64,000 nucleotides of DNA from AP-15 sp963700195 (GTDB taxonomy: Bacteria; Pseudomonadota; Alphaproteobacteria; ATCC43930; CGMCC-115725). The stretch spans positions 1 through 64,000 of the forward strand of contig CAVOWQ010000010.1 in the NCBI GenBank assembly GCA_963700195.1, written 5' to 3'. The translations under genes and the position numbers were made by a program. The notes below the pieces were generated by a model that ran no database searches, was not told the DNA's origin, and was given only the letters and a program-made list of their open reading frames with translations. Below, piece by piece: positions 7,427 through 15,968 of the stretch (positions within the stretch are counted from its first letter, which is position 1; each line of letters begins with the position of its first letter).

Positions 7427-8644
7427 TTAGCCCTGCGCTCGGATGAACGCCTTGACCTTGGGGTAGGTTTCGGTCTGCCAGCGGCGCCCGTGGAACACCC
7501 CATAATGGCCGACCTTGAGCTGGAGATGTTGCGTCTTTTTCGCCGGCGGGATGCCGGCGCAGAGATCGTGCGCGGCGACGGTCTGCCCGACCGCGCAGAT
7601 GTCGTCATTCTCGCCTTCGACGGTCATCAACGCGGTCTGCTCGATCGCGTGCGGCTCGACCAGCTCGCCATGCACCCGAAAATGCCCAAGCGGCAGGTCA
7701 TGGTCGTGAAAGACGCGTTTGATGGTCTGCAGGTAGAAATCCGCCGGCAGATCCATGACCGAGCTGTACTCTTTGTAAAAAGCGCGGGTCGCCGCCGCGC
7801 TGTTGCCGTCTCCCTTTACGAGGTTGTGGAACATCGACCAGTGGGCCGAGACGTGCCGGTCGAAATTCATGCTGAGAAAACCGGCGAGCTGCAGAAACCC
7901 GGGATAGACCCGCCGAAAGGCTCCAGGATACCGCGCCGGCACCGTAGTTATGACGGTGCGGTCGAACCATTCGAGCGGATGCGCCATCGCGAAGCGGTTG
8001 ACCTCGGTCGGGTTCGCCCGCGGATCGATCGGACCGCCCATCAGGATCATCGACGCCGGCTGGCAGGGGTCCCCCGCGGCCGCCAGCAACGACACTGCGG
8101 CCAGGACCGGGACCGAAGGTTGGCACACCGCCATGACATGGATTTTCGGCCCCAAGAGACGAACGAACCGGGTCACCACATCGACAAAGTCGTCGAGATC
8201 GAACCGGCCGTAAAGCAGCGGGATGTTTCGCGCATTCACCCAGTCGGTTACGTAGACATTGTGGTCGGGCAACAGGGTCGCGACGGTGCCGCGCAGCAAG
8301 GTCGAAAAATGGCCCGAAAGCGGCGCCACCACGAGGACCGTCGGCTCGTCGCGGGGTTCTTCCTTGCGAAAATGCAGAAGCCGGCAAAAGGCATGCGCGG
8401 CGACGACCTCTTCGGTGACGCCAACCTCTTCGCCGTCGACGGCCACCTTGCGGATGCCGAATTCCGGGCGATCGTGCGACATGCCGGCATTGGAGAGCAG
8501 CTCCATCGCCGCCGCCGCGCTCCTCACCAGCGGAGCATTCTCGATCAGCGGCCATGGCTGGGTCAGCACGCCGCGGAAAAACTCGGCCATCAAGCGAATC
8601 GGGGCGAGTACGTCGCTGTGCACCTGGTAAGTGTCGTAGAGCAT
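7427..8644 (-). CDS. phaZ: Intracellular polyhydroxyalkanoate depolymerase
   Basis: 405-aa alpha/beta hydrolase that degrades intracellular PHA/PHB granules. It starts MLYDTYQVHSDVLAPIRLMA, the usual N-terminus of the PhaZ family, preceded by a GAGG RBS. Landmarks are TVLVVAPLSGHFSTLLRGTV, HNVYVTDWVNARNIPLLYG, the nucleophile elbow HVMAVCQPSVPVLA with the catalytic cysteine typical of intracellular PhaZ, GGPIDPRANPT, and a C-terminal KVGHYGVFHGRRW with the catalytic histidine. Length is typical. No phasin or PHA synthase gene is nearby, so it appears to be a single-gene unit. Confidence 0.93.
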   Translation of the reverse strand: MLYDTYQVHSDVLAPIRLMAEFFRGVLTQPWPLIENAPLVRSAAAAMELLSNAGMSHDRPEFGIRKVAVDGEEVGVTEEVVAAHAFCRLLHFRKEEPRDEPTVLVVAPLSGHFSTLLRGTVATLLPDHNVYVTDWVNARNIPLLYGRFDLDDFVDVVTRFVRLLGPKIHVMAVCQPSVPVLAAVSLLAAAGDPCQPASMILMGGPIDPRANPTEVNRFAMAHPLEWFDRTVITTVPARYPGAFRRVYPGFLQLAGFLSMNFDRHVSAHWSMFHNLVKGDGNSAAATRAFYKEYSSVMDLPADFYLQTIKRVFHDHDLPLGHFRVHGELVEPHAIEQTALMTVEGENDDICAVGQTVAAHDLCAGIPPAKKTQHLQLKVGHYGVFHGRRWQTETYPKVKAFIRAQG

Positions 8645-8971
8645 ATATCCTCGAATCTACCCGCCCCCGTGCAGGGGAACCTCCAAACTGTCGAAACGGC
8701 TCCCATTTCGATCCATCCAAAGGCGAAATCATCCCATCGGAAAACTTTTGACATTTCAAGGGTATATTTGTATTGGCAGTCATTTAGGCAAGAGCGTAGG
8801 AGATCTGCTCCCCGAGCATTGCAACTATCGAGTGCAATGTTTGAAAACTTGGTTAACGCGCCCTTCTAGAGGGCAGATTGATATAGTTGCTTATACTTTA
8901 AGCATCGTGACGACGAAGACGCCGCCAGTTCACGGGTTTTGATCTCCCAGTCGGAGATCTAGCGCGGAGAC
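8645..8971. other. Intergenic region, A/T-richer than surroundings
   Basis: About 330 bases. The part from 8740 to 8900 is clearly richer in A/T than the flanking genes. On the plus strand TTGACA (8748-8753) and TATTGG (8771-8776) stand 17 bp apart, a weak sigma70-like pair with no gene downstream. A GATCTCC-N5-GGAGATC hairpin lies at 8941-8959 without a T-run after it. The minus-strand promoter of phaZ must also be here. No protein-like open frame was recognised. Confidence 0.4.
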
Positions 8972-10015
8972 TCAGCGCGGCGGGGCGGCCAAGCCGCCGC
9001 GGACTTCGTGCACGACAATGCCGGAAATACGCGGCGGCGGTGCGAGCCAGCGGGGATGCGCAAGGCTGGTCGCGATGTCGCTTTCTCCGGCTCGCCACCG
9101 CCGCGTAACCGCGGCCGCCGAGAAGTCGGCCATCTTGACGGCAAACTCGGCGGCGCTGAGCTCGTGAACCAGATGCAAAATCGTCATCGTCGCACTGCTC
9201 GCCTCTGACAGGCATCGCCTGATGTCGACGTCGCTGCGCTGGGTCGGGGGCACCCGCTCGCCGAGCAAAGCAATTCTGCGGCGCAGGTCGTGAGTGCGTC
9301 GCATCGCGGCAATTTCCCGCGCAGTCCGGCTGATGCCGCCGTGCGTACCGGGGACCGGATCATAGCCATCGACCGCGAAACACAGCGTATCGGCGGGACG
9401 CGCATCCTCCAGCGCCGAAACCGCGATGGCGCTGCCGCCGAAGAGCTGCTCCTCGATCGCGATCGGCGGCAATCCCGGCAGCGGCGTGCCGGCCATCACG
9501 TGATCGGGGGTGAGCACGTGCCGGTCGTTGTCGAAGAATGTCTCCGCTCCGGTCGTGAGGTTCAACGCGCCCAAAACGACCCGGATGGTTCCCGAATTGA
9601 TTCGCTCGAAGTCGACCGTCTCTGCGAGCAGCGCCCGCAATTGGGCGGCCGAAACGATAGGTTCGTCGCAGCGCGCCTGCATTGGCGGGGAGCGCGGGCC
9701 TCCCGACAGAAACGTCGTGAGAGCCGATTTGGCCCACCGGGCGCGGCTACCGGGGCGCCGCGTCGCCGTGCACTTGCTCAGCTCTCGCCAAAACTGGCGC
9801 AGCCTTATCACGCGTTCATGCGGCAGATTCCCGGCAATGATCGCGGCGTTGACGGCCCCGATGGCGGTGGCCGCGATCCAGTTTGGGCGCACCCCGCATT
9901 TCTCGAGCGCCGAATAGGCGCCAGCCTGATAGGCCCCGAGTGCTCCCCCGCCCGACAGCACCAACGCGACCCGCTCGAAACGGGCCAAGCTCTTATCCGG
10001 TCGCCCTCGCGCCAA
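8972..10015 (-). CDS. Patatin-like phospholipase homologue, catalytic dyad apparently lost
   Basis: 347 aa. The N-terminal oxyanion loop of patatins is present (RVALVLSGGGALGAYQAGAY), followed by the helix that normally carries GxSxG. Here the motif reads NWIAATAIGAVNAAIIAGN, so alanine replaces the nucleophilic serine (codon gcc). The second dyad element, usually DGG/DGA, appears as EEQLFGGSAIAVSAL, with no aspartate. The C-terminal part resembles the DUF3734 tail of soil-bacterial patatins (ISRTAREIAAMRRTHDLRRR). It is probably a pseudoenzyme or a decaying copy, although the frame is fully open. It stands alone, 131 bp from the cytochrome gene upstream. Confidence 0.82.
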   Translation of the reverse strand: MARGRPDKSLARFERVALVLSGGGALGAYQAGAYSALEKCGVRPNWIAATAIGAVNAAIIAGNLPHERVIRLRQFWRELSKCTATRRPGSRARWAKSALTTFLSGGPRSPPMQARCDEPIVSAAQLRALLAETVDFERINSGTIRVVLGALNLTTGAETFFDNDRHVLTPDHVMAGTPLPGLPPIAIEEQLFGGSAIAVSALEDARPADTLCFAVDGYDPVPGTHGGISRTAREIAAMRRTHDLRRRIALLGERVPPTQRSDVDIRRCLSEASSATMTILHLVHELSAAEFAVKMADFSAAAVTRRWRAGESDIATSLAHPRWLAPPPRISGIVVHEVRGGLAAPPR

Positions 10016-10146
10016 GACGCACTCCCTATCCTCAGTCGCCCACCTGCTCGATCAATAACGCCTGAAGACTGCCCGCAGGATCCTGATCTGGCGCAGCCCG
10101 CCATCATAAGAACTCTCGCCGACGCGTCCAGTGTCGAAAGCCGCGC

Positions 10147-11112
10147 TCATCGACCCTTTCTTTGCGAATAAATCGGCGGAAGCGATTTCAGGTAAACCGC
10201 AATCGCATGCCGGTCCGCATCGTCGAGCCGAGAGGTGTTACCCACGACCTCGCCCATCGCGCCGCCGACGAAGTCGAACTCCGGGGTCTGGCCGGTTTTC
10301 AGCAACGTCGTAATGTCGTCTTCGGTCCAGTCGCCGATGCCGGTCTGCGGGTCGGGAGTTATGTTCGGGACCGGCTTGCCGTCCGGCCCGTGCGGGTTCC
10401 CGCCGAGAAAGCGGTCCGGCTCGGTCGCGCCGAACCAATTGCGCGGTGTGTGACATTCGCCGCAGTGGGCGAGCGCGGTAACGAGGTAGGCGCCGCGATT
10501 GTATGCTTCGGAGCGCTGCGGCGCCGGCTGAAATGGGCCCGGAGTGAAAAACAACAGTTTCCATATGGTTTGCAGAAACCGCCACGAGAATGGAAACGAC
10601 ACGTCGTGTGCTCGGTTGGCCTGCCGCACCGCCGGCAGTGAAAAGAGGTAGGCTTTGATCGCTCGCGCATCCGCATCGGTGATCTTCGTAAAGCTGGGGT
10701 ACGGGAATACCGGGAAATAATTGGCGCCGTCGGGACGCACGCCGTAGCGCAATGCCCGCAAAAATTGCTCTTCGCTCCAGCGGCCGATACCGGTCTCAGG
10801 ATCAGGAGTGATGTTCGGGCTGTAGAAGGTCCCGAACGGCGTGGCGAGCGCCCGCCCGCCGGCATAGGGCTGCCCGCCATGCTCGCGATCGGTGTGACAG
10901 CCCTCGCAGCCGCCGGCGTTCGCCAGATAGGCCCCTTGCGATATCTCGTCCGCTGGCGCCGACACACTCAGGACGGGCAGCAATGCAACCGCGGCTGCCC
11001 TGAAAATTCGCCAGCAAATCCCGGCTCGGCCGGCCGCCACTCTAACCGATGCCAGGGACGGAGGGAGGCCGCTATTTCTCGATTTTTTCGCGGTAAGTCG
11101 TATGGCAGGCAC
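10147..11112 (-). CDS. Secreted diheme cytochrome c
   Basis: Periplasmic electron carrier with two c-type domains, each with one CxxCH haem site: CEGCH near residue 69 and CGECH in the second half. Each domain also has the repeated SPNITPDPETGIGRWSEEQF / NITPDPQTGIGDWTEDDI block typical of the cytochrome subunits of membrane-bound alcohol and gluconate dehydrogenases. The signal peptide IFRAAAVALLPVLSVSA sits about 35 residues in. The longest frame begins with GTG at 11112, inside the previous gene; GTG 11038-11040 (VAAGRAGICWR) is the more likely start, 33 bp after that gene's stop. No dehydrogenase gene is adjacent. Confidence 0.85.
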   Translation of the reverse strand: MPAIRLTAKKSRNSGLPPSLASVRVAAGRAGICWRIFRAAAVALLPVLSVSAPADEISQGAYLANAGGCEGCHTDREHGGQPYAGGRALATPFGTFYSPNITPDPETGIGRWSEEQFLRALRYGVRPDGANYFPVFPYPSFTKITDADARAIKAYLFSLPAVRQANRAHDVSFPFSWRFLQTIWKLLFFTPGPFQPAPQRSEAYNRGAYLVTALAHCGECHTPRNWFGATEPDRFLGGNPHGPDGKPVPNITPDPQTGIGDWTEDDITTLLKTGQTPEFDFVGGAMGEVVGNTSRLDDADRHAIAVYLKSLPPIYSQRKGR

Positions 11113-11551
11113 CGCAACCGTTCTTCCCGAGATCGTTGAAAGCGGCTTCGATCGCGGTCTTGTCGCCGCCGTTCACCGCGACGAGAAGCGCCTCGGCTTT
11201 GCTCGCCGCGGCTTTCTGCACATCGAGAAACTTGTTCCAGTCGGCCCAGATCGCCGGTTTTGCGACATAGTCGCCGGTCGGGTTCGGGCCACCGGTTCCG
11301 GGCGGGAACAGGTCCGGAATTTTCTTAGTCGTCTGAGTGAGATTGGTCGCGCTGGCTTTGGCTTGCGCCAGGTCCCCCTTGCCGTCGATATAGGCCTTGA
11401 CCGCCCCGACGTCCTTGCCTTGCTCCTTCATTGTCGCTTGGCGATCCTTGATGACGGTTTCCTTGTCCTGTGCAAACGCCTCTCCGCTCGCGCCGACCAC
11501 GACGATCGCTAACGCCGCTGCCAATACCCGAACTTTCGTAGTAGACAACAT
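11072..11551 (-). CDS. Cytochrome c', class II
   Basis: 159 aa with an N-terminal signal peptide (VLAAALAIVVVGASGEAFAQ). The mature part is a four-helix bundle: DRQATMKEQGKDVGAVKAYI, AKASATNLTQTTKKIPDLFP. The haem motif NGCGACHTTYREK is close to the C-terminus, the hallmark of cytochromes c' and c-556. These bind haem pentacoordinately and are linked to electron transfer or NO handling. A diheme cytochrome gene follows in the same direction; the two probably form one transcript. Confidence 0.9.
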   Translation of the reverse strand: MLSTTKVRVLAAALAIVVVGASGEAFAQDKETVIKDRQATMKEQGKDVGAVKAYIDGKGDLAQAKASATNLTQTTKKIPDLFPPGTGGPNPTGDYVAKPAIWADWNKFLDVQKAAASKAEALLVAVNGGDKTAIEAAFNDLGKNGCGACHTTYREKIEK

Positions 11552-11649
11552 GCTCCCTCCCTTTCTTGTCCGGCTAGGTCAACTCGGCGGGACGAGCGCA
11601 GACTAGCCTGCGGTCGCCCCGAGGCAAGATCTGGAGCGTCGGCTCACCA

Positions 11650-12271
11650 TTACGTGATCGGGATTTCGATATGCTTTTTGAAGGCGGGGCGCTCGCGCAG
11701 CCGCTCGAACCATGCCTTGAGGTTCTTCAAGCGGCGGCCGCTCGATCGGAAAGGCGTGCCAGCGATAGACCAAGGTTCCCAGCGTGATCTCGGCGAGGCT
11801 GAGCTGCGCACCGGCAAGGTAGGGATGGCCCTCGAGCGCGTCATCCGCAATCGTCCAGGCGGCCAGCGCCTTGCGGCGCGCCGCCTCAACCGCTGCAGGA
11901 TCGCGCTGCTCGGGCCTCGTGCGGATCAGACCGAACAGCAACGCCCCCATCGGCGGGCCGACGCTGGAGAGTTGCCAATCCATCCATCGTTCGACATGCG
12001 TTCGCGCCACCGGGTCTTTCGGATAGAGCCGCTCGCCGCTGCGCGTCGTGCAGAGATAACGGCAGATCGTGTTCAATTCCCACATGACCAGATCGCCGTC
12101 TTTGACGGTCGGCACGAGGCCGTTGGGGTTCAGCGCTAGGTATTCGGCATCTTGATTGCCGCCAAACGGGCCGCCCAAATCGACGCGTTCATATTCAAGC
12201 CCAAGCTCGGCGCAACACCACAGCACCTTCTGCACATTGGACGATGTCGTCCGCCCCCAGATCTTCAGCAT
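11650..12271 (-). CDS. Glutathione S-transferase family protein, frameshifted
   Basis: Begins MLKIWGRTTSSNVQKVLWCC at ATG 12269-12271, the thioredoxin-fold N-terminus of a GST with the SSNVQK active-site loop. NPNGLVPTVKDGDLVMWELN contains the cis-Pro and the glutathione gamma-Glu contact region. The helical domain (VERWMDWQLSSVGPPMGALL, YLAGAQLSLAEITLGTLVYR) is followed by a break after PIERP. The true C-terminus (LKNLKAWFERLRERPAFKKH, IEIPIT) lies in the next frame and stops at 11650. One extra base near 11735-11745 explains this. Restored length is 206 aa, normal. The substrate is unknown. Confidence 0.82.
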
Positions 12272-12371
12272 TCCAGCCCCTCCGATTGGGTTCGCCCTAT
12301 GGAGCCTCAGTTTTTTCCGAAGCGCAACAGCGCGGCGGGCGGGAAGCTGTATGATTGAGGAGGAGGTGCCG

Positions 12372-12794
12372 ATGAACCGATTTGCTTTCCCGCTCGTCGC
12401 TGTGTCTCTCCTGTGGCCGCTCGGCGCGGGAGCCACCCAACAGGGTCAGGGGGCGTTGAGAAACTGGAAGACGATGGACACCTGCGCGAGGCAGGCGCAG
12501 ACCGCGTATCCCGATTTCAGCGCCGAGTCGAACGCCAAGCGCGACGCCAAGCTGAAAGAATGCTTGAACGCCAACGGCCTCCCCCCGCGAGCGCCCCTAG
12601 CGCCGGCCCGGCTCCCGCTAATTCCGGGTCCCGATAATAAGGTGCCCGGCCGCCGGCGGTGCTCAGCCGGCGTGGCCCTCCTCCCAGCCTTCCGCCATCG
12701 GCGGCAACGCAGGCACGCGCCGAAAAGCGCCTTCGTCCGATCTGTCCCGAGCGCTGTCGACGAGGGCGAGCTGAGTGTCGAGTTGAATATTTAG
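12372..12794 (+). CDS. Small secreted protein of unknown function
   Basis: ATG 12372-12374 follows AGGAGGTG at ideal spacing. The product has a signal peptide (MNRFAFPLVAVSLLWPLGAG) and a short domain with two cysteines: MDTCARQAQTAYPDFSAESN, AKRDAKLKECLNANGLPPR. Small secreted proteins of this pattern are common in Hyphomicrobiales, without known function. The frame stays open to 12794, but the last 130 bases overlap the end of the convergent gene and look non-coding. An extra base in the CCCCCC run at 12581-12586 would instead end the protein at a TAG at 12598-12600, which I consider likelier. Confidence 0.55.
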   Translation: MNRFAFPLVAVSLLWPLGAGATQQGQGALRNWKTMDTCARQAQTAYPDFSAESNAKRDAKLKECLNANGLPPRAPLAPARLPLIPGPDNKVPGRRRCSAGVALLPAFRHRRQRRHAPKSAFVRSVPSAVDEGELSVELNI

Positions 12795-13496
12795 GGTGGA
12801 GGTAATCTCCAGTCGCGGGTCCTCGAACACATGCGTGCGGCGACGCCGCCGCCACGCCATGACAGTCTCGTCGCGGGCCTGCAACAGCGCCGCAATTTGT
12901 GGACGGAAGAGCTGGATCATCGCGCCGATCCAGCGGTTGACGACCGCGGACGGCTCCCTCTCGGTGACCACGAAACGATCGAGCATTCGGGTCACGTCCT
13001 CGGCCCGGTACCACGTCTCGCCGGTGACCCATCGATTGGTGGTGAACAAACGAATCGGCTCGCCGCGAAAATCGACGGCGATCGCGATCAGATGGCTCAC
13101 CTCGTCTCGCTCCCCGCGCTTGAGCGGCGCGGCTTGCGGCGGCGGTGCTGCGACATCGGCAACCGCCAACTCAGGCAGGAGCAGCGGCACCACGCCGTTG
13201 GGTATGCCCTCGGCTCGCAAAAAGGTGTGGAAGTGGCCGCGCTCCGAGGCGGGGCGGCTGTCCGGTGCATGCGCATGGAAAAAATATTGCGCATGGCTTG
13301 TCGCATCAAACACCTCCCCGTCGGGGTAATGACGCCAAGCGCAGATCGTCGAACTCCCTATGACCTCGCCGACGAGGTCGGTGTTGCGGGCGGCAAGGTC
13401 GCGCCGACAATCCCGGATGATCTCCGCAGCTGTTATCATCTGCTCGATTTCGGCTTGGCTGACGCGCAAGCCTTCGTCGCGGTCCGAATTCGTCAA
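12663..13496 (-). CDS. Conserved hypothetical protein
   Basis: 277 aa, no signal peptide and no membrane segment. Visible elements are a helical N-terminus (VSQAEIEQMITAAEIIRDCR), a central HAQYFFHAHAP and ERGHFHTFLRAEGIPNG with several histidines, then HLIAIAVDFRGEPIRLFTTN and NRWVTGETWYRAEDVTRMLD. The C-terminal half is helical (WIGAMIQLFRPQIAALLQAR). The HFHTF histidines may bind metal, but this is only a guess. I do not recognise a characterised family. The start is TTG 13494-13496 with GAGGTGG upstream, 37 bp after the lipoprotein gene of the mla operon, so it may be co-transcribed. Confidence 0.7.
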   Translation of the reverse strand: MTNSDRDEGLRVSQAEIEQMITAAEIIRDCRRDLAARNTDLVGEVIGSSTICAWRHYPDGEVFDATSHAQYFFHAHAPDSRPASERGHFHTFLRAEGIPNGVVPLLLPELAVADVAAPPPQAAPLKRGERDEVSHLIAIAVDFRGEPIRLFTTNRWVTGETWYRAEDVTRMLDRFVVTEREPSAVVNRWIGAMIQLFRPQIAALLQARDETVMAWRRRRRTHVFEDPRLEITSTLNIQLDTQLALVDSARDRSDEGAFRRVPALPPMAEGWEEGHAG

Positions 13497-13533
13497 CCCA
13501 CCACCTCACGCGAACAAAACGCGTCCAGGATAG

Positions 13534-14176
13534 CTAACCGCGCTTCACCGACAAAGCGGGATTGGTTACCGTCCAAACGACGATTTCCTTCATCACCCCG
13601 CCGAGCGCCTCGTCGAATGCCAATACGATGCTCGGAACATCGTTGGCCGAAGCGCGCTCGCGCCGCTCGAACGAGGTTTGCGCGACGACGTCGCGGCTGG
13701 TGGGGTTGACGAGCCTGATGATGATCGCCACCCAGATTTCGGGCGGCCCATTCGACGAATCGTACACGGCCTCGAAGTGCCGAATCTCGGTCTCGAGGAT
13801 GAAGTCCGCTCGCAATCCCACCGATTCCCGGTCGATTGCGGTGATCGTCTTGCTGTTCTCGAAGGATTGAAGAATCGCCGTCTGCACCAGGAGGGGAGTG
13901 CGATCCGTCCATTCCGAAATCGGCAAAATAGTCGATCGAGACCGGGGACCGGCTCAATGCGATGCGCGATTTGTCGAGCCCTGCCGGGGCGAGAGGCTCG
14001 TTGATGAGGAGCTGCACGGAGCGGTGCGGCAAATTCGGCGGATAGGTGCTCTTCGGGGTGAGGCGATAGAGGTGTACAGGCTCGCCACCCCCGAGCAAGC
14101 CCGAGCAGCCGGCCAGGGTGAGTATCAGGACGCTCGGGACGAATCGGCGCGACAGGCGAGCCGTCGGCCGGGTCAT
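13534..14176 (-). CDS. ABC-type transport auxiliary lipoprotein (PqiC/DUF330-like), frameshifted
   Basis: Outer-membrane lipoprotein partner of an Mla/Pqi-type lipid transporter. The lipobox LTLAGC follows a basic, hydrophobic leader; the mature part starts GEPVHLYRLTPKSTYPPNLP and has SVQLLINEPLAPAGLDKSRI and SPVSIDYFAD, as in PqiC. The rest is in the next frame: SEWTDRTPLLVQTAILQSFE, AIDRESVGLRADFILETEIR, then FERRERASANDVPSIVLAFD and a stop at 13534. A single extra base near 13918-13930 explains the break; repaired length is 213 aa. Its start overlaps the mlaD stop by four bases (ATGA). Confidence 0.82.
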
Positions 14177-15117
14177 TGCGGTTTGTATCCCTCCCGCCGT
14201 TCGCCGAACAGCAGCCGCGCCGGATCCCGCTCGACCGATGCAACGAACCGAGTGAGGCCGGCAATGAAACGCTGCATGTCGCTCACCAGGCTGCTCACCT
14301 GGGTCAAGGTCGACTGCGTGAATTCGTGCAGACCCGGGCGGTTCTCCTGCAGCACTTGCTGCAACTGCCGGTTGGTGTCACCGAGGTTCTTTGCCAGCTT
14401 GTCTGCGTCATTGAGGGTTTGCGAAAGCTGATCTTTCAACCCGCCTTTGCTGACATAGCTCTGATCGACATCCCCAAAAAACGATCTCAGCGCGAGGACG
14501 GCTGCATTGGCGTTCTCGACCACCTCGCTCACCTCCTTACTGGGCGCGACAAAGTTTTCGGTTACTGTTCGGACGTTCTGAAGACTATCGGCAATGGCCT
14601 TTCGGTTTTGCTCGTCGAGCACGGCATTGAGGTTGTGAGCAACGGCTTTCAGATCCCCCAGCAGTTCGGGCAGATTGGCCCTCAATTGTTCGAGTTCCGA
14701 TTGTCCCGCCGCGATTACCGGATAGCGATGCTTTGGCTCCGGCTCCAGCTCCTTGGCCTCCTGCGTCCCGCCGCGGATCTGGATTGTGGCGACGCCGTTG
14801 AGGAGGTTGGCGTCGAGGAATGCACGGGCGTCAGTCTTGATGTCGACAATGTTGGTATTAATCTCTACTGTCACTTGTATCTGTTCCACATCATCCGGAT
14901 CGACGCGGATATCGACGACCTGGCCGACGGGGATGCCGTTGTATTGGACCTTTGAACCCTTGTTGAGCCCGGCCACCGATCCCCTGAAGAATATATAGTA
15001 ACGCTTAGCTTGCTCCGAAAACTCGGCACGTCCGAGCCAGAATACTGTTACAAAGGCAAGCAAAATGACTGCAAGAACAAAAGCGCCGACCGCGACATAG
15101 TGGGCTCGTGTCTCCAT
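14173..15117 (-). CDS. mlaD: MlaD/MCE-domain lipid-binding protein
   Basis: 314 aa. One N-terminal transmembrane anchor (YVAVGAFVLAVILLAFVTVF) precedes a single MCE domain (YYIFFRGSVAGLNKGSKVQY, GIPVGQVVDIRVDPDDVEQI). A long helical region follows (LRANLPELLGDLKAVAHNLN, QTLNDADKLAKNLGDTNRQL), expected to form a periplasmic tunnel as in MCE hexamers. It is the substrate-binding part of the MlaEFD-type ABC system encoded by the two upstream genes, which moves phospholipids or other hydrophobic molecules between the membranes. The long helical tail is closer to PqiB/LetB-like or actinobacterial Mce proteins than to short E. coli MlaD. Confidence 0.9.
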   Translation of the reverse strand: METRAHYVAVGAFVLAVILLAFVTVFWLGRAEFSEQAKRYYIFFRGSVAGLNKGSKVQYNGIPVGQVVDIRVDPDDVEQIQVTVEINTNIVDIKTDARAFLDANLLNGVATIQIRGGTQEAKELEPEPKHRYPVIAAGQSELEQLRANLPELLGDLKAVAHNLNAVLDEQNRKAIADSLQNVRTVTENFVAPSKEVSEVVENANAAVLALRSFFGDVDQSYVSKGGLKDQLSQTLNDADKLAKNLGDTNRQLQQVLQENRPGLHEFTQSTLTQVSSLVSDMQRFIAGLTRFVASVERDPARLLFGERREGYKPQ

Positions 15118-15143
15118 CTATTTTCTCCCGATGCGGGGACCGC

Positions 15144-15968
15144 TCAAACCGGGGCTGCGGTCCGCATCCCTTCTTTTCCCAAATGCCCGGTTTCGGAGAG
15201 CAGAGCCGCTCGCCCACGGGGGCCGTGAAAGTAAGAGTGGACCCAAGGATGATCGTCTTGCAGCAGTTGCTCCAGGGTCCCGATGCGAAGCCTCTTGTCG
15301 ACCAGCACGGCGACGCGATCGCAGATCGCAAACAAACTGTCGAGATCGTGGGTGACCATGAATACGGTGAGGCCCAGGCTGCTCCTCAAATCCCGGATCA
15401 GGCTGTCGAATTCGCCGGCCGCTATCGGGTCGAGCCCGGCGGTAGGCTCGTCGAGAAAGACGATTTCGGGATCGAGCGCGAGGGCGCGCGCCAGGCCGGC
15501 GCGCTTGCGCATTCCGCCCGACAGCTGCGAGGGGTACTTCTCCCCGGTCCCGTCGGGAAGCCCGACGATGCCGACTTTGAACGCCGCGATCTCATCCATC
15601 AAGCGCAGCGGCATGTCGTAGTATTCCTTCAACGGCACCTCGATGTTCTGCGCGACCGTCAGGGAGCTGAACAGCGCGCCATCCTGAAACAGCACCCCCC
15701 AGTGTTGTTCGATCTCCCGCTGATCGTTGTCGCTCATCGTCAGAATATTGCTTCCGAAGACCTCGACATTGCCCGCAACCGGCCGGTTGAGCCCGATAAT
15801 GGTTCGCAACAGCACCGATTTGCCCGACCCTGACCCGCCGACGATGCCGAGAACTTCACCGCGGAACACGTCGAGGTCGACTCCGTCGTGGACTGTTTCG
15901 GCGCCAAATCGGTTGACGAGGCCACGCACGCGGATGATCGGCTCGTCCGGACGATGTGGCATGCTCAA
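15144..15968 (-). CDS. mlaF: ABC transporter ATP-binding protein of the Mla system
   Basis: 274 aa cytoplasmic ATPase. Walker A is GIVGGSGSGKSVLLRTIIGL, the ABC signature is LSGGMRKRAGLARALALDPE, Walker B is EIVFLDEPTAGLDP, and the switch histidine is in VFMVTHDLDSLF. The substitution MRKR after LSGG is characteristic of MlaF-type ATPases. Its start overlaps the mlaE stop by four bases; mlaD follows after 26 bp. The C-terminal tail (HPWVHSYFHGPRGRAA) is usual for the alphaproteobacterial branch. Confidence 0.93.
   Translation of the reverse strand: MSMPHRPDEPIIRVRGLVNRFGAETVHDGVDLDVFRGEVLGIVGGSGSGKSVLLRTIIGLNRPVAGNVEVFGSNILTMSDNDQREIEQHWGVLFQDGALFSSLTVAQNIEVPLKEYYDMPLRLMDEIAAFKVGIVGLPDGTGEKYPSQLSGGMRKRAGLARALALDPEIVFLDEPTAGLDPIAAGEFDSLIRDLRSSLGLTVFMVTHDLDSLFAICDRVAVLVDKRLRIGTLEQLLQDDHPWVHSYFHGPRGRAALLSETGHLGKEGMRTAAPV

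Noticed and set aside
7265..8869. 534-codon open frame on the plus strand
   Set aside because: Antisense to phaZ, overlaps the YafY regulator end; no protein-like motifs.
8748..8942. 64-codon open frame in the A/T-rich gap
   Set aside because: No RBS, no conserved-looking sequence; low support as a gene.
8941..8959. Hairpin GATCTCC-N5-GGAGATC as an intrinsic terminator
   Set aside because: No T-run follows on either strand where it would be needed, so it is not called as a terminator.
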